A DNA stretch of 38,763 nt. Source: an uncultured Gammaproteobacteria bacterium. GTDB taxonomy: Bacteria; Pseudomonadota; Gammaproteobacteria; Pseudomonadales; Pseudohongiellaceae. Location: the NCBI GenBank assembly GCA_903876785.1, contig CAIRBI010000159.1:1-38763 (forward strand), written 5' to 3'. The translations under genes were made by a program, and so were the position numbers. The notes beneath the pieces were generated by a model. The model was not told the origin of the DNA, ran no database searches, and saw only the letters and a program-made list of their open reading frames with translations. Positions 22,743 to 31,829 of the stretch are shown in pieces. The first letter of the stretch is position 1. Each line of letters opens with the position of its first letter.

Positions 22743-23105
22743 TCAACCGCCGGCGAGTTTGACCTTGTAACCACTCTGCAGCAGTTGCTCCAGCAAGAGT
22801 TCGCGGTGATCTCCCTGAATCTCGATGATGCCATCTTTCACGGTACCACCAGTGCCGCAGCGTGCCTTTAGAGCCTTGGCGAGCGCGTTGAGCTCTTCTG
22901 CCCCGAGGGGCAGCCCATCGATCAGCGTGACACCCTTGCCTTTGCGGCCCTTGGTCTCGCGCCTGATTCTGACAATCCCGTCAGCCGCCGGAACGCCAGC
23001 CTGCTGACGCTTGCACCGGCAGGCTGCCACCGGCTGTCCACACTCGGGACAGGCGCGGCCGGTTTCGGTGGAATACACCCGTGCGGAGGTTTTGCTGATA
23101 GCCAT
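22743..23105 (-). CDS. yciH: SUI1/YciH family translation-initiation-factor-like protein
   Basis: 120 aa: GIVRIRRETKGRKGKGVTLIDGLPL...LKARCGTGGTVKDGIIEIQGDHRELLLEQLLQSGYKVKLAGG, plus N-terminal CPECGQPVAACRC. Confidence 0.9.
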   Translation of the reverse strand: MAISKTSARVYSTETGRACPECGQPVAACRCKRQQAGVPAADGIVRIRRETKGRKGKGVTLIDGLPLGAEELNALAKALKARCGTGGTVKDGIIEIQGDHRELLLEQLLQSGYKVKLAGG

Positions 23106-23113
23106 GTTCTGGC

Positions 23114-24886
23114 TTATGCCTTGTAGAGCGGAGGCAGCGTGTATTCCTGCTCCTTCGCGGCTGTGGCAAGTGACCGGTTGCGCAGCGAGCGCAACTCCGT
23201 CACCAGAGTCAGCAGGCGGTTGATGTCGTTCTTCAGTGCATTCCCGGTCTCTGTTTGCTGGCCGTAAAGCGCCTGTTGCAGGTGGAGGCAGAGTTTTTGA
23301 ATCTCGGCATTGCCAGTGCGCTGCGCCAGGTCATCAAGGTTGTGAAGATCAGGTGCAGAGAAGTATTGGCGTCCCCAACCGATCAACGCGAGCCGCAACG
23401 CCGGCAGATGGTTTTGTTCACAGGCGCGCGCAAATTCCTTGAAGGCGACAGCCTCCACCGCCGGAGAAATGTCCTGACGGTACATGGGGGCGCTGACGAC
23501 ATGAGACTTCTTCGCCGCCACCTTCTGCTTTTTCGCGGGCCGACGCCTGCTGCCGAAATAGGTCATGACGCCGAGAAGTGCCGTCAACGCGGCCGCCAGC
23601 ACGATCACCCAGAAAGGCGTAGAGGGCATTGTTACCAGCGAGTCGCCGTCTTCGCCCTGCAGGCCGGAAGCGTCGCCGAATTGCGGTTCGCCTTCCTCCT
23701 CGAAGGTCATGAGTGGCTCCTGTGCCGTGGTGCGCACCGGTCCGACGCGTATGGCTGTGTCTGCCAGCGTTGCATACTTGATCTCTTCGGTATCGATGTC
23801 ATACCAGGGAATGTTGAAACCGGGGATCCGCACGGTGCCGCTATCGGTCATCAGCAGCGAGTTTGATTCGATGCGGCTGCCAACGATATTGCCGTCAACG
23901 TAGGTGCGTTCGATGGAAGGATTCTCCGGATATACATTGACCGTCTCAATGGGTGGCAGTTGCAACGGCGGCAAAGCGGCACCATCCAGACCGAAAGCCT
24001 TCATGGTGATGATGCGATTGACGGCGTCGCCGATCCGCACATTGGTGAAGTCGTTGTCCCAGCTTTCCTCGATGGTCAACTCACTGGCGGGCAGCCAGAC
24101 CGCGTCTGTTGGGAAATCGGCTGGCTTCTCGCGCACTTCGATGTCGAAGCCCTCGGAGAATGACGTAATGGTGCGAGTGTTGAGATTGCGGAACACGTAA
24201 TTGCTGGATCCGTCTGTAACCTCGCCCCGGAACATGATATCGGGAATTGCCAGGGCGCCGCTGCGCTGCGGGAATATCGCATACTGCTTTTCATAGACTC
24301 CGTAGCGAACGCCATCCACCAGTTTTTCGTACTGATTGGGGGTGCCGATCATCTGAATCACTGTGTCTGGTAATTCGAGGTCGGTGAAGATCGGATTGCG
24401 GATGCCGTTGATCGTGTAATACAGGCGAATGGTGAACAGCAACTGCTCCTGGACGTAGATGCTCTCCTTGTTGACGATGGTTTCCATGAACAGGTCTTGT
24501 CCGGCAACACTGTTTTGAGTTTTGGGCAATACGCTGATGGACATGGCCTGTGTGTATGAGCCCGCGACGAGCAGGGCAGGAATGTCCAGTTGACCTTCGC
24601 GAAGGGGGAAGAGCGTGAGGTTATAGTCTATCCAGGATTCGACGCGATTGTTGCTGCTGCGCATCTGGCTGGAAGTGCGTGTTGAAACCACCTGAAAATC
24701 TGCCTCCAGGGGCGTGAGATCCATCTCCACGCCACCCTGCTGTCCTTCGACCCGCAGCGTCAGGGTAACCGTTTCGCCACGAATCAATTCATTGCGATCC
24801 ACCGTCGCCGTGACTGGCTGGGCGTAGCTCAGCGCGGAAAACAGTGTAAGTGCCGCCGTGAGCAGGCATGCCAACAGGTTTACCAT
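23114..24886 (-). CDS. BatD-like protein (oxygen tolerance family)
   Basis: 590 aa with signal peptide (MVNLLACLLTAALTLFSALSYAQP), beta-rich repeats, TM near the C-terminus (FWVIVLAAALTALLGVMTYFGSRRR). Last gene of a VWA/MoxR operon. Confidence 0.86.
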   Translation of the reverse strand: MVNLLACLLTAALTLFSALSYAQPVTATVDRNELIRGETVTLTLRVEGQQGGVEMDLTPLEADFQVVSTRTSSQMRSSNNRVESWIDYNLTLFPLREGQLDIPALLVAGSYTQAMSISVLPKTQNSVAGQDLFMETIVNKESIYVQEQLLFTIRLYYTINGIRNPIFTDLELPDTVIQMIGTPNQYEKLVDGVRYGVYEKQYAIFPQRSGALAIPDIMFRGEVTDGSSNYVFRNLNTRTITSFSEGFDIEVREKPADFPTDAVWLPASELTIEESWDNDFTNVRIGDAVNRIITMKAFGLDGAALPPLQLPPIETVNVYPENPSIERTYVDGNIVGSRIESNSLLMTDSGTVRIPGFNIPWYDIDTEEIKYATLADTAIRVGPVRTTAQEPLMTFEEEGEPQFGDASGLQGEDGDSLVTMPSTPFWVIVLAAALTALLGVMTYFGSRRRPAKKQKVAAKKSHVVSAPMYRQDISPAVEAVAFKEFARACEQNHLPALRLALIGWGRQYFSAPDLHNLDDLAQRTGNAEIQKLCLHLQQALYGQQTETGNALKNDINRLLTLVTELRSLRNRSLATAAKEQEYTLPPLYKA

Positions 24887-26682
24887 ATTTGTGTTTCCGC
24901 TGACTGGTTGTTGGAGCGGCTTTCCACCTGGCGCCGCCGATACTCAAACTGGAATTTGCGTTGCAGAAGCTCGCCCGGATCGTCGTCGATTCTGCGCAGC
25001 CACTGCTCCAGAGACTCCTGGCTCTCGTTTTCGGCGTTGCTCAGTTGCGGCTCTTCGCCCTGATTCTCTTCTTCGCTTTCCTTTTGCTCACCGTCCTGAG
25101 GTTCGTTCTCTTCCTGTTCCTCTTCGTCGCCGCCTTCCTGCTGTTCCTGTTGTTCTTCTTCCTGAGGTTCGGATTCTTCCTCCTGCTGTTCCTCCTGCTC
25201 TTCCTGCTGCTCCTGTTCCTCCTCGTCGCTCATCTGCTCTTCCTGCGACTGTTCCTCTTCCTGCTGCTGTTGCTCCTCGAGCAGCTTCTGGACGATTTCG
25301 CGGTTATGGATCGCGTCTTCGTGATCCGGCTGCAGCGCGATGGCAACGTTATAGGAGGCAATGGCCTGCTCGAAATTGGCACCCTTTGCGTAGGCATTTC
25401 CCAGGTTATAGTGGCTATCGGCGTCCTCGGTGCTCAGTGCTGAGGCAAAAGCCTGTACGGCGGCCGGATAATCTCCTGCATGATACGCAGCCGAGCCTTG
25501 CCAGCCTGGATCAGTGAACAGACTTGCGGCGCTGATCGGATCCTGATTGGCATAGGCATCTTCGCCCCGCTGATCCCTGGTTTTCCAAAGATCGATCCAC
25601 TCGGCCGCCTCTACAGGCGCGGTTGGCGTGAGGGCGGAGAGGGTAGCGATGGTGGCAGTGGCAGACAGAATCCAGCCACGGCGGAAAATCAGGGCGCTCA
25701 GAGGCAGCACCAGGAGCAGCAGCCAGGGGCCGACCTCTGCCCAGATGTCAAAGTTCTGATCAACATCCGCGAGATCCTCTTCGCTGAAGAAGTCGTCCTC
25801 GGCCATCAGATAATTGACGTCGTCGGAGGTAAGCTGCATATCGACATAGCGGCCGTTTACCAGTTCTGCAAGGTCCTGAAGGCTGTCTTTGTCCAATTGC
25901 GGGATGATGATTTCGCCTGTGTCAGAGCGCAGGAAATCGCCACCGGCGGCGGGGATCGGCGCGCCGTCCTCGGTGCCTACACCAAGAATGGAGAGTCGGT
26001 AGCCTGTCTGCTGCAGGAGTTCACCGATCTGGGCATGATCCCGACGCTCGACGCCGTCGGTGACCAGCAGGATCGTTCCCGAAGCAGCCCCGGCGTCGGT
26101 CAGTAACCCTTTGGCACGTTCGATAGCGGCGACGCTATTGCTGCCGAAGGCGGGCATCATGTTGGGGTTGATTGAGGGGACGAGTGCCCGGATGGTCACG
26201 GAATCTTCGGTAAGTGGCGTCACTGTATGCGCATCACCGGCATAGACCACAAGTGCTGTCTGGCCTTCGGTACGCATGTCCAGGACATCAAGAACCTTGC
26301 GCTTGCTGACTGTCAGGCGATTGGGGTCGAAGTCAGCTGCGTACATCGACAATGACTGGTCATAGACAATTACCAGGGCGTCCTGGCGCTGCTGGACGGG
26401 TTGCGCGATCTTCTCCCACACCGGTCCGGCGAGGGCCAGAATGGCCAATGTCCAAAGTGTCAGCAGCAATACGAGGGGGGTACGCTCGGCGGCGCTCTTG
26501 CTGCCGTCCAGCAAGTAGGGCAGCAGGTCCTTGTCGATAGCTCTGTCCCAGGAACTGGCGGATTCATTGATGCGCCACAGGTACAGTACCAGCAGCAGCG
26601 CCGGGATCAGCGCCAGCAGCCAGAGCGGGCGCAGGAAATGGAAGTTTTGCTCGAGCAGCATCAATAGCGAAGATTCATTCAT
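24880..26682 (-). CDS. VWA + TPR membrane protein (BatB/BatC-like fusion) with E/Q-rich tail
   Basis: VWA MIDAS-like VIVYDQSLSMYAADFDPNRL; TPR AYHAGDYPAAVQAFASALSTEDADSHYNLGNAYAKGANFEQAIASYNVAIALQPDHEDA; E/Q-rich low-complexity region; conserved-looking tail EQWLRRIDDDPGELLQRKFQFEYRRR. Confidence 0.88.
   Translation of the reverse strand: MNESSLLMLLEQNFHFLRPLWLLALIPALLLVLYLWRINESASSWDRAIDKDLLPYLLDGSKSAAERTPLVLLLTLWTLAILALAGPVWEKIAQPVQQRQDALVIVYDQSLSMYAADFDPNRLTVSKRKVLDVLDMRTEGQTALVVYAGDAHTVTPLTEDSVTIRALVPSINPNMMPAFGSNSVAAIERAKGLLTDAGAASGTILLVTDGVERRDHAQIGELLQQTGYRLSILGVGTEDGAPIPAAGGDFLRSDTGEIIIPQLDKDSLQDLAELVNGRYVDMQLTSDDVNYLMAEDDFFSEEDLADVDQNFDIWAEVGPWLLLLVLPLSALIFRRGWILSATATIATLSALTPTAPVEAAEWIDLWKTRDQRGEDAYANQDPISAASLFTDPGWQGSAAYHAGDYPAAVQAFASALSTEDADSHYNLGNAYAKGANFEQAIASYNVAIALQPDHEDAIHNREIVQKLLEEQQQQEEEQSQEEQMSDEEEQEQQEEQEEQQEEESEPQEEEQQEQQEGGDEEEQEENEPQDGEQKESEEENQGEEPQLSNAENESQESLEQWLRRIDDDPGELLQRKFQFEYRRRQVESRSNNQSAETQIW
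25015..25278 (-). repeat. E/Q-rich low-complexity coding region (about 88 codons)
   Basis: Translated EEQQQQEEEQSQEEQMSDEEEQEQQEEQEEQQEEESEPQEEEQQEQQEGGDEEEQEENEPQDGEQ...; + strand is a CTG/CTC/TTC-rich tract. Confidence 0.85.
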
Positions 26683-27743
26683 GACTGGCCTCCTGTCACG
26701 GCTGCGGAGTCAGTCGTGCCGTCGTCGGCTCTGCGCGCCGGAGAGCGCTGCAGGATAGAACTCCAGGGCAACGTGGTCAGTGCCAGCAGGAAGCTCAGCA
26801 ATACGGCTGTGCCGAGAGGCCAGTAGAAAAGCACGTTGATGGGGCGGAAGGTCTGCTCATCCTGCTCGATTGCCTCAAGCGTGTCCAGTTCAGCGTAGAT
26901 GTCGACCAGATCCTCGACATCTCGTGCCCTGAAGTATTTGCCACCGGTCGATTCGGCGATCAGTGTGAGATTTTCCTCGTCGAGCTCCGCGGAGGGATTG
27001 ATGGCACGGGCGCCCTGGAATGAACGCTGCACCAGCGTGTCAGCACCCATGCCGATGGTGTAGATCTTGATCTTCTCGGTCTGCGCCAGCTGGCCTGCCT
27101 GCACGGGAGAAATGGCACCGGAGTTATTGACGCCGTCGGTCAACAGAACCAGCACGCGGCTGTTCTCAGGGCGTTCGCGCAGATGCTTCACGCCCAGGCC
27201 GATCGCATCACCAATCGCGGTAGCCGACTCTTCAATCATGCCTATTTCGAGCTCGGTGATCAGTTTGGCCACAGTGGTGCGATCGAAGGTCATCGGCGTC
27301 TGAATGTAGGCGTGAGCGGCAAACAGAATCAGTCCGAGACGGTCGCCTTCGCGACGTTCTGCGAAGTCACTGACCACGACCTTCATCACTTCGAAGCGCG
27401 ACAGTTGCACGTTGTTGATGACCATGTCGCGCGCTTCCATACTGCCCGAGATATCCACCGCCAGCATCAGGTCCCGGCCATTGGAAGGCAGCAGAATTGG
27501 TTCGCCGACCCACTGTGGACGGCTGGCGGCTGTGACCACACATACCCAGATCAGTACGCAGCAAATGATTTTGAGCAATCGGTAGGCATCGACGCGAATG
27601 GAGTCGGTCTGCAGTTGCGAGAGTCGTTGATAGAAAGGCACGAACAGGGCTGCTTCCTGCCGGGCTGCCCGCGACAAAAAGCGGTAGACCAGAAGCGGCA
27701 GTGGGAGGGCGGCGAAGGCCCAGGGCCAGGTAAACTCAAGCAT
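26679..27743 (-). CDS. BatA-like VWA domain membrane protein
   Basis: 354 aa: MLAVDISGSMEARDMVINNVQLSRFEVMKVVVSDF (MIDAS DxSGS), VLLTDGVNNSGAISP, flanking TM segments. Overlaps the downstream VWA-TPR gene by 4 nt. Confidence 0.92.
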   Translation of the reverse strand: MLEFTWPWAFAALPLPLLVYRFLSRAARQEAALFVPFYQRLSQLQTDSIRVDAYRLLKIICCVLIWVCVVTAASRPQWVGEPILLPSNGRDLMLAVDISGSMEARDMVINNVQLSRFEVMKVVVSDFAERREGDRLGLILFAAHAYIQTPMTFDRTTVAKLITELEIGMIEESATAIGDAIGLGVKHLRERPENSRVLVLLTDGVNNSGAISPVQAGQLAQTEKIKIYTIGMGADTLVQRSFQGARAINPSAELDEENLTLIAESTGGKYFRARDVEDLVDIYAELDTLEAIEQDEQTFRPINVLFYWPLGTAVLLSFLLALTTLPWSSILQRSPARRADDGTTDSAAVTGGQS

Positions 27744-28308
27744 GGTCGGAAACCGGTGTTGAAGTGGATTTGTTCTCAGATGCTTTGTCTGAGCCGATTT
27801 TAGCCAAATACAGGCTTGTTATCCATTGATGAGCCATGCGGTAAAGGCGCTCGTCATCGACATCCCAGCGGCGCGCGAAGCGCCCCTGCACCAAAGTGGC
27901 TGCGAGGGAGTCATCAAGCAGTGAGGCGTCGCCCCTGGTGCGCAGATAGGCGATCCACTGTTCGCCACTAAGGCTGGCCGGCAGTTCCCGGGGGAAGTGC
28001 TTCAAGGCTACTCGTCGGAGCACGGCATTGACCTCGTTCACGAAGTTCAGTTTCAGCGTATCGCCGTCCTTCTGGAGATCGGCAGCTTTGGCGGCCCGGT
28101 ATTCGCTGACACATTTGTCCAGTTCGCGCACGGCAAAAGCGCAGATGCGGCGCAGCTTCCAACCGGCGTAATAACGACGCCCGATAATCACCGCGGCAAT
28201 CAGGAGGATGACCAGGAGTATCCACCAACCGGGCGCGAGTGGCCATATGCCAACGGGCTCCGGCAGATGAATGTCGGCTAACTGGCTTAAAGGATCTGTG
28301 CTGTCCAT
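27736..28308 (-). CDS. DUF4381 domain membrane protein
   Basis: 190 aa: PLSQLADIHLPEPVGIWPLAPGWWILLVILLIAAVIIGRRYY, then LKHFPRELPASLSGEQWIAYLRTR. Lies between DUF58 and batA-like genes. Confidence 0.85.
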   Translation of the reverse strand: MDSTDPLSQLADIHLPEPVGIWPLAPGWWILLVILLIAAVIIGRRYYAGWKLRRICAFAVRELDKCVSEYRAAKAADLQKDGDTLKLNFVNEVNAVLRRVALKHFPRELPASLSGEQWIAYLRTRGDASLLDDSLAATLVQGRFARRWDVDDERLYRMAHQWITSLYLAKIGSDKASENKSTSTPVSDHA

Positions 28309-29264
28309 TGTCTTATCTGCTCAACAACCAGCTGGTTGGTTCGTAATTTGAGGAAAGGAATCTGCAGTTTGACCAACTCTGACTGCAGCGCGCCCATACG
28401 CTCCTGAAAGTTCTGCTGATAAGTGCGCCGGGCCGTCTGGCTGTAGGAGTTCAGTGTGCCTTTGTGCTGGCCATCGGTAATGCTGTAGAAGCCTGGGACA
28501 GGCAGGTTCTCTTCCAGTGCGTCATAGACGAAGCAGCACACCACGTTGTTGTGGCGGGACAGCTGGTAGAGATACTGCATGGCAGTATCATCGAGGGTCG
28601 TGAAATCACTGAGAATGTACAGCGTGCTGCCCGGTTTGGTGATACGGCGGATCTGTCCAAGTGCTCCGGCAAGCCCGCTCTGGCTGGCAGAGGCGTTGGG
28701 TGGAGATTGGCGCTTGGCGGCGTCGGTCAGCCGGTTGTTGTACATTTGAATCTGATTGAGCAGATGCAGAGCCGAGCGACGGCTGCGTTTCGGACGCACC
28801 AGCGAGTGGCTGCTGTCTGAGTACACGAGGCCGCCCACGCGATCGCCATTGTCGATGGCCATCCAGCAGAAAATGGCGGCGGCCTGCGCGGCAATCACCG
28901 ACTTGAAGGCGACCTGACTGCCAAAGAACATGCTGCTCGACTGGTCGACCGCGATGATGACGGGGCGTTCGCGCTCTTCGCGGAAGACTTTGGTGAACGG
29001 CTTGCCAGTCCGTGCCGTCACACGCCAGTCAATCGTGCGGATGTCATCACCTTGCTGGTAGGGGCGAAATTCTTCGAAATCGATGCCGCGTCCGCGCATC
29101 TTGGACATGTGCAGGCCAGAAATGCCGGCGATGGAGCGGGTATAGGGCACGTACTCAACGATCTTGGCAGCGTGGCGCTGGATCAGCAGCTGCTGCAGAC
29201 TGATGACTGCTCCCTTGCTCTGATAGAGCGCCATCTGTGAATCAATCTGCGGAATCATGGACAT
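28287..29264 (-). CDS. DUF58 domain protein (cluster 2, with VWA-like MIDAS)
   Basis: MRGRGIDFEEFRPYQQGDDIRTIDWRVTARTGKPFTKVFREERERPVIIAVDQSSSMFFGS (DxSxS). Confidence 0.92.
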   Translation of the reverse strand: MSMIPQIDSQMALYQSKGAVISLQQLLIQRHAAKIVEYVPYTRSIAGISGLHMSKMRGRGIDFEEFRPYQQGDDIRTIDWRVTARTGKPFTKVFREERERPVIIAVDQSSSMFFGSQVAFKSVIAAQAAAIFCWMAIDNGDRVGGLVYSDSSHSLVRPKRSRRSALHLLNQIQMYNNRLTDAAKRQSPPNASASQSGLAGALGQIRRITKPGSTLYILSDFTTLDDTAMQYLYQLSRHNNVVCCFVYDALEENLPVPGFYSITDGQHKGTLNSYSQTARRTYQQNFQERMGALQSELVKLQIPFLKLRTNQLVVEQIRQWTAQIL

Positions 29265-29401
29265 AAAGGTTCTGGTTCACTTCCGGACACTCAATGTGCC
29301 CTGTTATACGTTGCAGAGGCAGTGTCCTGCCTCTGTCCGCGCGCCTCCGCTCGACCCGTGTCGGCGGCAACTCGTTTTCACTGTGTGCGCTTCCCTCTAT
29401 A

Positions 29402-30361
29402 TCAGGCAGCTGGGACTCGCTCAAGGATGGTGGTCAACACCTTGTCCGGGGTGACACCACTGGCCTCGGCCTCGAAACTGAGCAGGATACGGTGACGCAA
29501 TACGTCGAAGAAGACGGCCTGAATGTCGTCCGGGCTGACGAAGTCCTTGCCTTGAATCCAGGCATGGGCGCGCGAGCAACGATCGAGAGAGATTGTGCCA
29601 CGCGGGCTGGCTCCGTATTCGAGCCAGGAAGCCAGATCGTCACCGTACAGAGCAGGGTGACGGGTCGCCATGATCAGTTGAATGATGTATTCCTCGACCG
29701 CAGGGGCCATGTGCATGGCGAGAATTTCCTGCCGCGCAGCAAACAGAATTTCCTGGCTGATGACACGCGGGGCTTCTGCCACCTTGTTCTGTGCCTCGTT
29801 GCGAACTAGTTGCAGAATCCGGCGTTCCGCTTCGGTAGACGGGTACCCAATGGTGACATGCATCAGAAAGCGGTCGAGCTGTGCTTCCGGCAGCGGGTAG
29901 GTGCCTTCCTGCTCGATAGGGTTCTGAGTTGCCATCACGAGAAATAGAGGTGGCAGTTTAAATGATTCACGCCCGACGCTGACTTGATGCTCGCCCATCG
30001 CCTCCAGTAGTGCCGATTGTACCTTGGCGGGTGCCCTGTTGATTTCGTCGGCCAGTACCAGGTTGTGGAAGATCGGGCCGGGCTGAAAGCGGAAGGAGCC
30101 GTCTTCCGGACGGAAGATTTCTGTACCTGTAATGTCGCTGGGCAACAAGTCGGGAGTAAATTGAATACGGTGAAAATCTCCTTCAACCGCGCGCGACAAG
30201 TCTTTGATTGCTTTTGTTTTTGCTAGGCCCGGGGCACCTTCCACCAGAAGGTGGCCATCGGCCAGTAGCGCGATCAGCAAGCGGTCTACCAGACGCTCCT
30301 GCCCTATGATCTGTTGAGAAAGCCAAGTCTTGAGATCTGTGATTATTGCATGGTGACTCAT
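29402..30361 (-). CDS. MoxR-family AAA+ ATPase (cluster 2)
   Basis: Walker A EGAPGLAKTKAIKDLS, RIQFTPDLLPSDITGTEIF, Walker B LVLADEINRAPAKVQSALLEAMGEHQVSVGRESFKLPPLFLVMATQNPIEQEGTYPLPEAQLDRFLM. Confidence 0.95.
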   Translation of the reverse strand: MSHHAIITDLKTWLSQQIIGQERLVDRLLIALLADGHLLVEGAPGLAKTKAIKDLSRAVEGDFHRIQFTPDLLPSDITGTEIFRPEDGSFRFQPGPIFHNLVLADEINRAPAKVQSALLEAMGEHQVSVGRESFKLPPLFLVMATQNPIEQEGTYPLPEAQLDRFLMHVTIGYPSTEAERRILQLVRNEAQNKVAEAPRVISQEILFAARQEILAMHMAPAVEEYIIQLIMATRHPALYGDDLASWLEYGASPRGTISLDRCSRAHAWIQGKDFVSPDDIQAVFFDVLRHRILLSFEAEASGVTPDKVLTTILERVPAA

Positions 30362-30589
30362 AATTATTTCTCTGGTTCTTATTAGTTAAATGCTTGATCT
30401 AGTAGGGCGAAAGTCAGGGATTGTAACTGTTTTACCTGCGATGTCTAGGGACGATTTGTCGCAGAGCGTTGCGTGTGCTGCCGGTCTCGCAGCCGGGGAT
30501 TATCCGCAGACTTGCCGGATGAATTCCCCTATAATCCGGCTTCAACCAGACTTACCCGAAGGGCGGGTAGTGTACTCCCTGGATTTGCC

Positions 30590-30811
30590 ATGAAGCGATT
30601 GACACTGGACCTGAATATCCCTGCGGATCAGTATCAGATTCTCTATGGTGGCGCTGTGAGGGATGTGCAGGCGCTCTCCAGGGAAGGGTTAAGCGTGCGC
30701 TTTCCCGGCCGCATCCTGCAAAAATTTCTGGACCACCAGGGGATATCAGGCACCTTCGTCATTGAGTTCGACGATTCTCATAAATTCAGAGCGATCACCA
30801 AAATTGTATAG
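30590..30811 (+). CDS. DUF2835 family protein
   Basis: 73 aa [76 protein letters not shown] at 30590 chosen over the track start at 30473. Confidence 0.82.
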   Translation: MKRLTLDLNIPADQYQILYGGAVRDVQALSREGLSVRFPGRILQKFLDHQGISGTFVIEFDDSHKFRAITKIV

Positions 30812-31829
30812 TCTGCTGCGCAATCTGCTGTTCTGCCTCCCCGCAGAGGCTTCCCACACGATCACATTGCCTCTGCTGGATGCGGCCAGAGCCACGGGGC
30901 TCATTGGTTTGATCGCTGGTCGCCCGGCAGTCAGTGATCCGGTCTCTGTCATGGGCCTGAATTTTCCCAACCCCGTGGGATTGGCAGCGGGGCTCGACAA
31001 GAATGCGGATCACATCGACGCCCTGGCAGCGTTGGGATTTGGCTTCATTGAGATCGGCACACTTACCCCGAAGCCCCAGCCCGGTAATCCGAAACCGCGC
31101 CTGTTTCGCTTGCGCGACCAGCAGGCCATCATCAATCGTATGGGCTTCAACAACAAAGGGATCGACCACGCGCTCGCCAGCATCGCTCGCAGCCAGTATA
31201 GGGGAATCCTCGGGATCAATATCGGCAAGAATTTTGATACGCCGGTGGAGAAAGCGGCTGATGACTATGTGATTGGCATGCGCAAGTGCTACAGCCTGGC
31301 GAGTTACATCGTCGTCAATCTCTCCTCACCCAACACCCCGGGGCTGCGCAGTCTGCAATTCGGCGATGAACTGCGCCGTTTGCTCGCGGTGCTCAAGACC
31401 GAGCAGGCTTCTCTCGCGGTGAGTCACAGCCGCAAGGTGCCACTGGCAGTGAAGATTGCTCCCGACCTTGCCGATCACGAGGTCGGTTTGATCGCGGACG
31501 CATTGATCGAAAATGATATCGAATGTGTGATTGCCACCAACACCACTCTGGATCGCAGTGCGGTACAGGATAGTCCGTACCGGGATCAGGCGGGCGGGCT
31601 CAGCGGTGCGCCATTGACGGATAAATCTACCCATGTGATCAGTGTGCTGGCTGATGCGCTGCAGGGAAAACTGCCGATTATCGGAGTAGGTGGAATCATC
31701 ACTGGCGCGGACGCTGCCGCCAAGATCAAAGCCGGTGCAGCATTGGTGCAGATATACAGTGGTTTTATCTATCGCGGGCCGGAATTGATCAGCGAGTCCA
31801 TCAAGGCAATTGCCAGGCTGCACAAATGA
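30804..31829 (+). CDS. pyrD: Dihydroorotate dehydrogenase (quinone), class 2
   Basis: [19 protein letters not shown]..., [83 protein letters not shown]. No in-frame ATG near the N-terminus; TTG at 30804 best fits the family start (track gives TTG at 30762). Confidence 0.93.
   Translation: MYSLLRNLLFCLPAEASHTITLPLLDAARATGLIGLIAGRPAVSDPVSVMGLNFPNPVGLAAGLDKNADHIDALAALGFGFIEIGTLTPKPQPGNPKPRLFRLRDQQAIINRMGFNNKGIDHALASIARSQYRGILGINIGKNFDTPVEKAADDYVIGMRKCYSLASYIVVNLSSPNTPGLRSLQFGDELRRLLAVLKTEQASLAVSHSRKVPLAVKIAPDLADHEVGLIADALIENDIECVIATNTTLDRSAVQDSPYRDQAGGLSGAPLTDKSTHVISVLADALQGKLPIIGVGGIITGADAAAKIKAGAALVQIYSGFIYRGPELISESIKAIARLHK

Noticed and set aside
24961-25443. 160 aa + strand ORF, extremely Leu/Phe-rich, looking like a hydrophobic membrane protein
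   Set aside because: It is the exact antisense of the E/Q-rich tract of the VWA-TPR gene; GAG/CAG codons reverse to CTC/CTG. Artefact of low-complexity coding.
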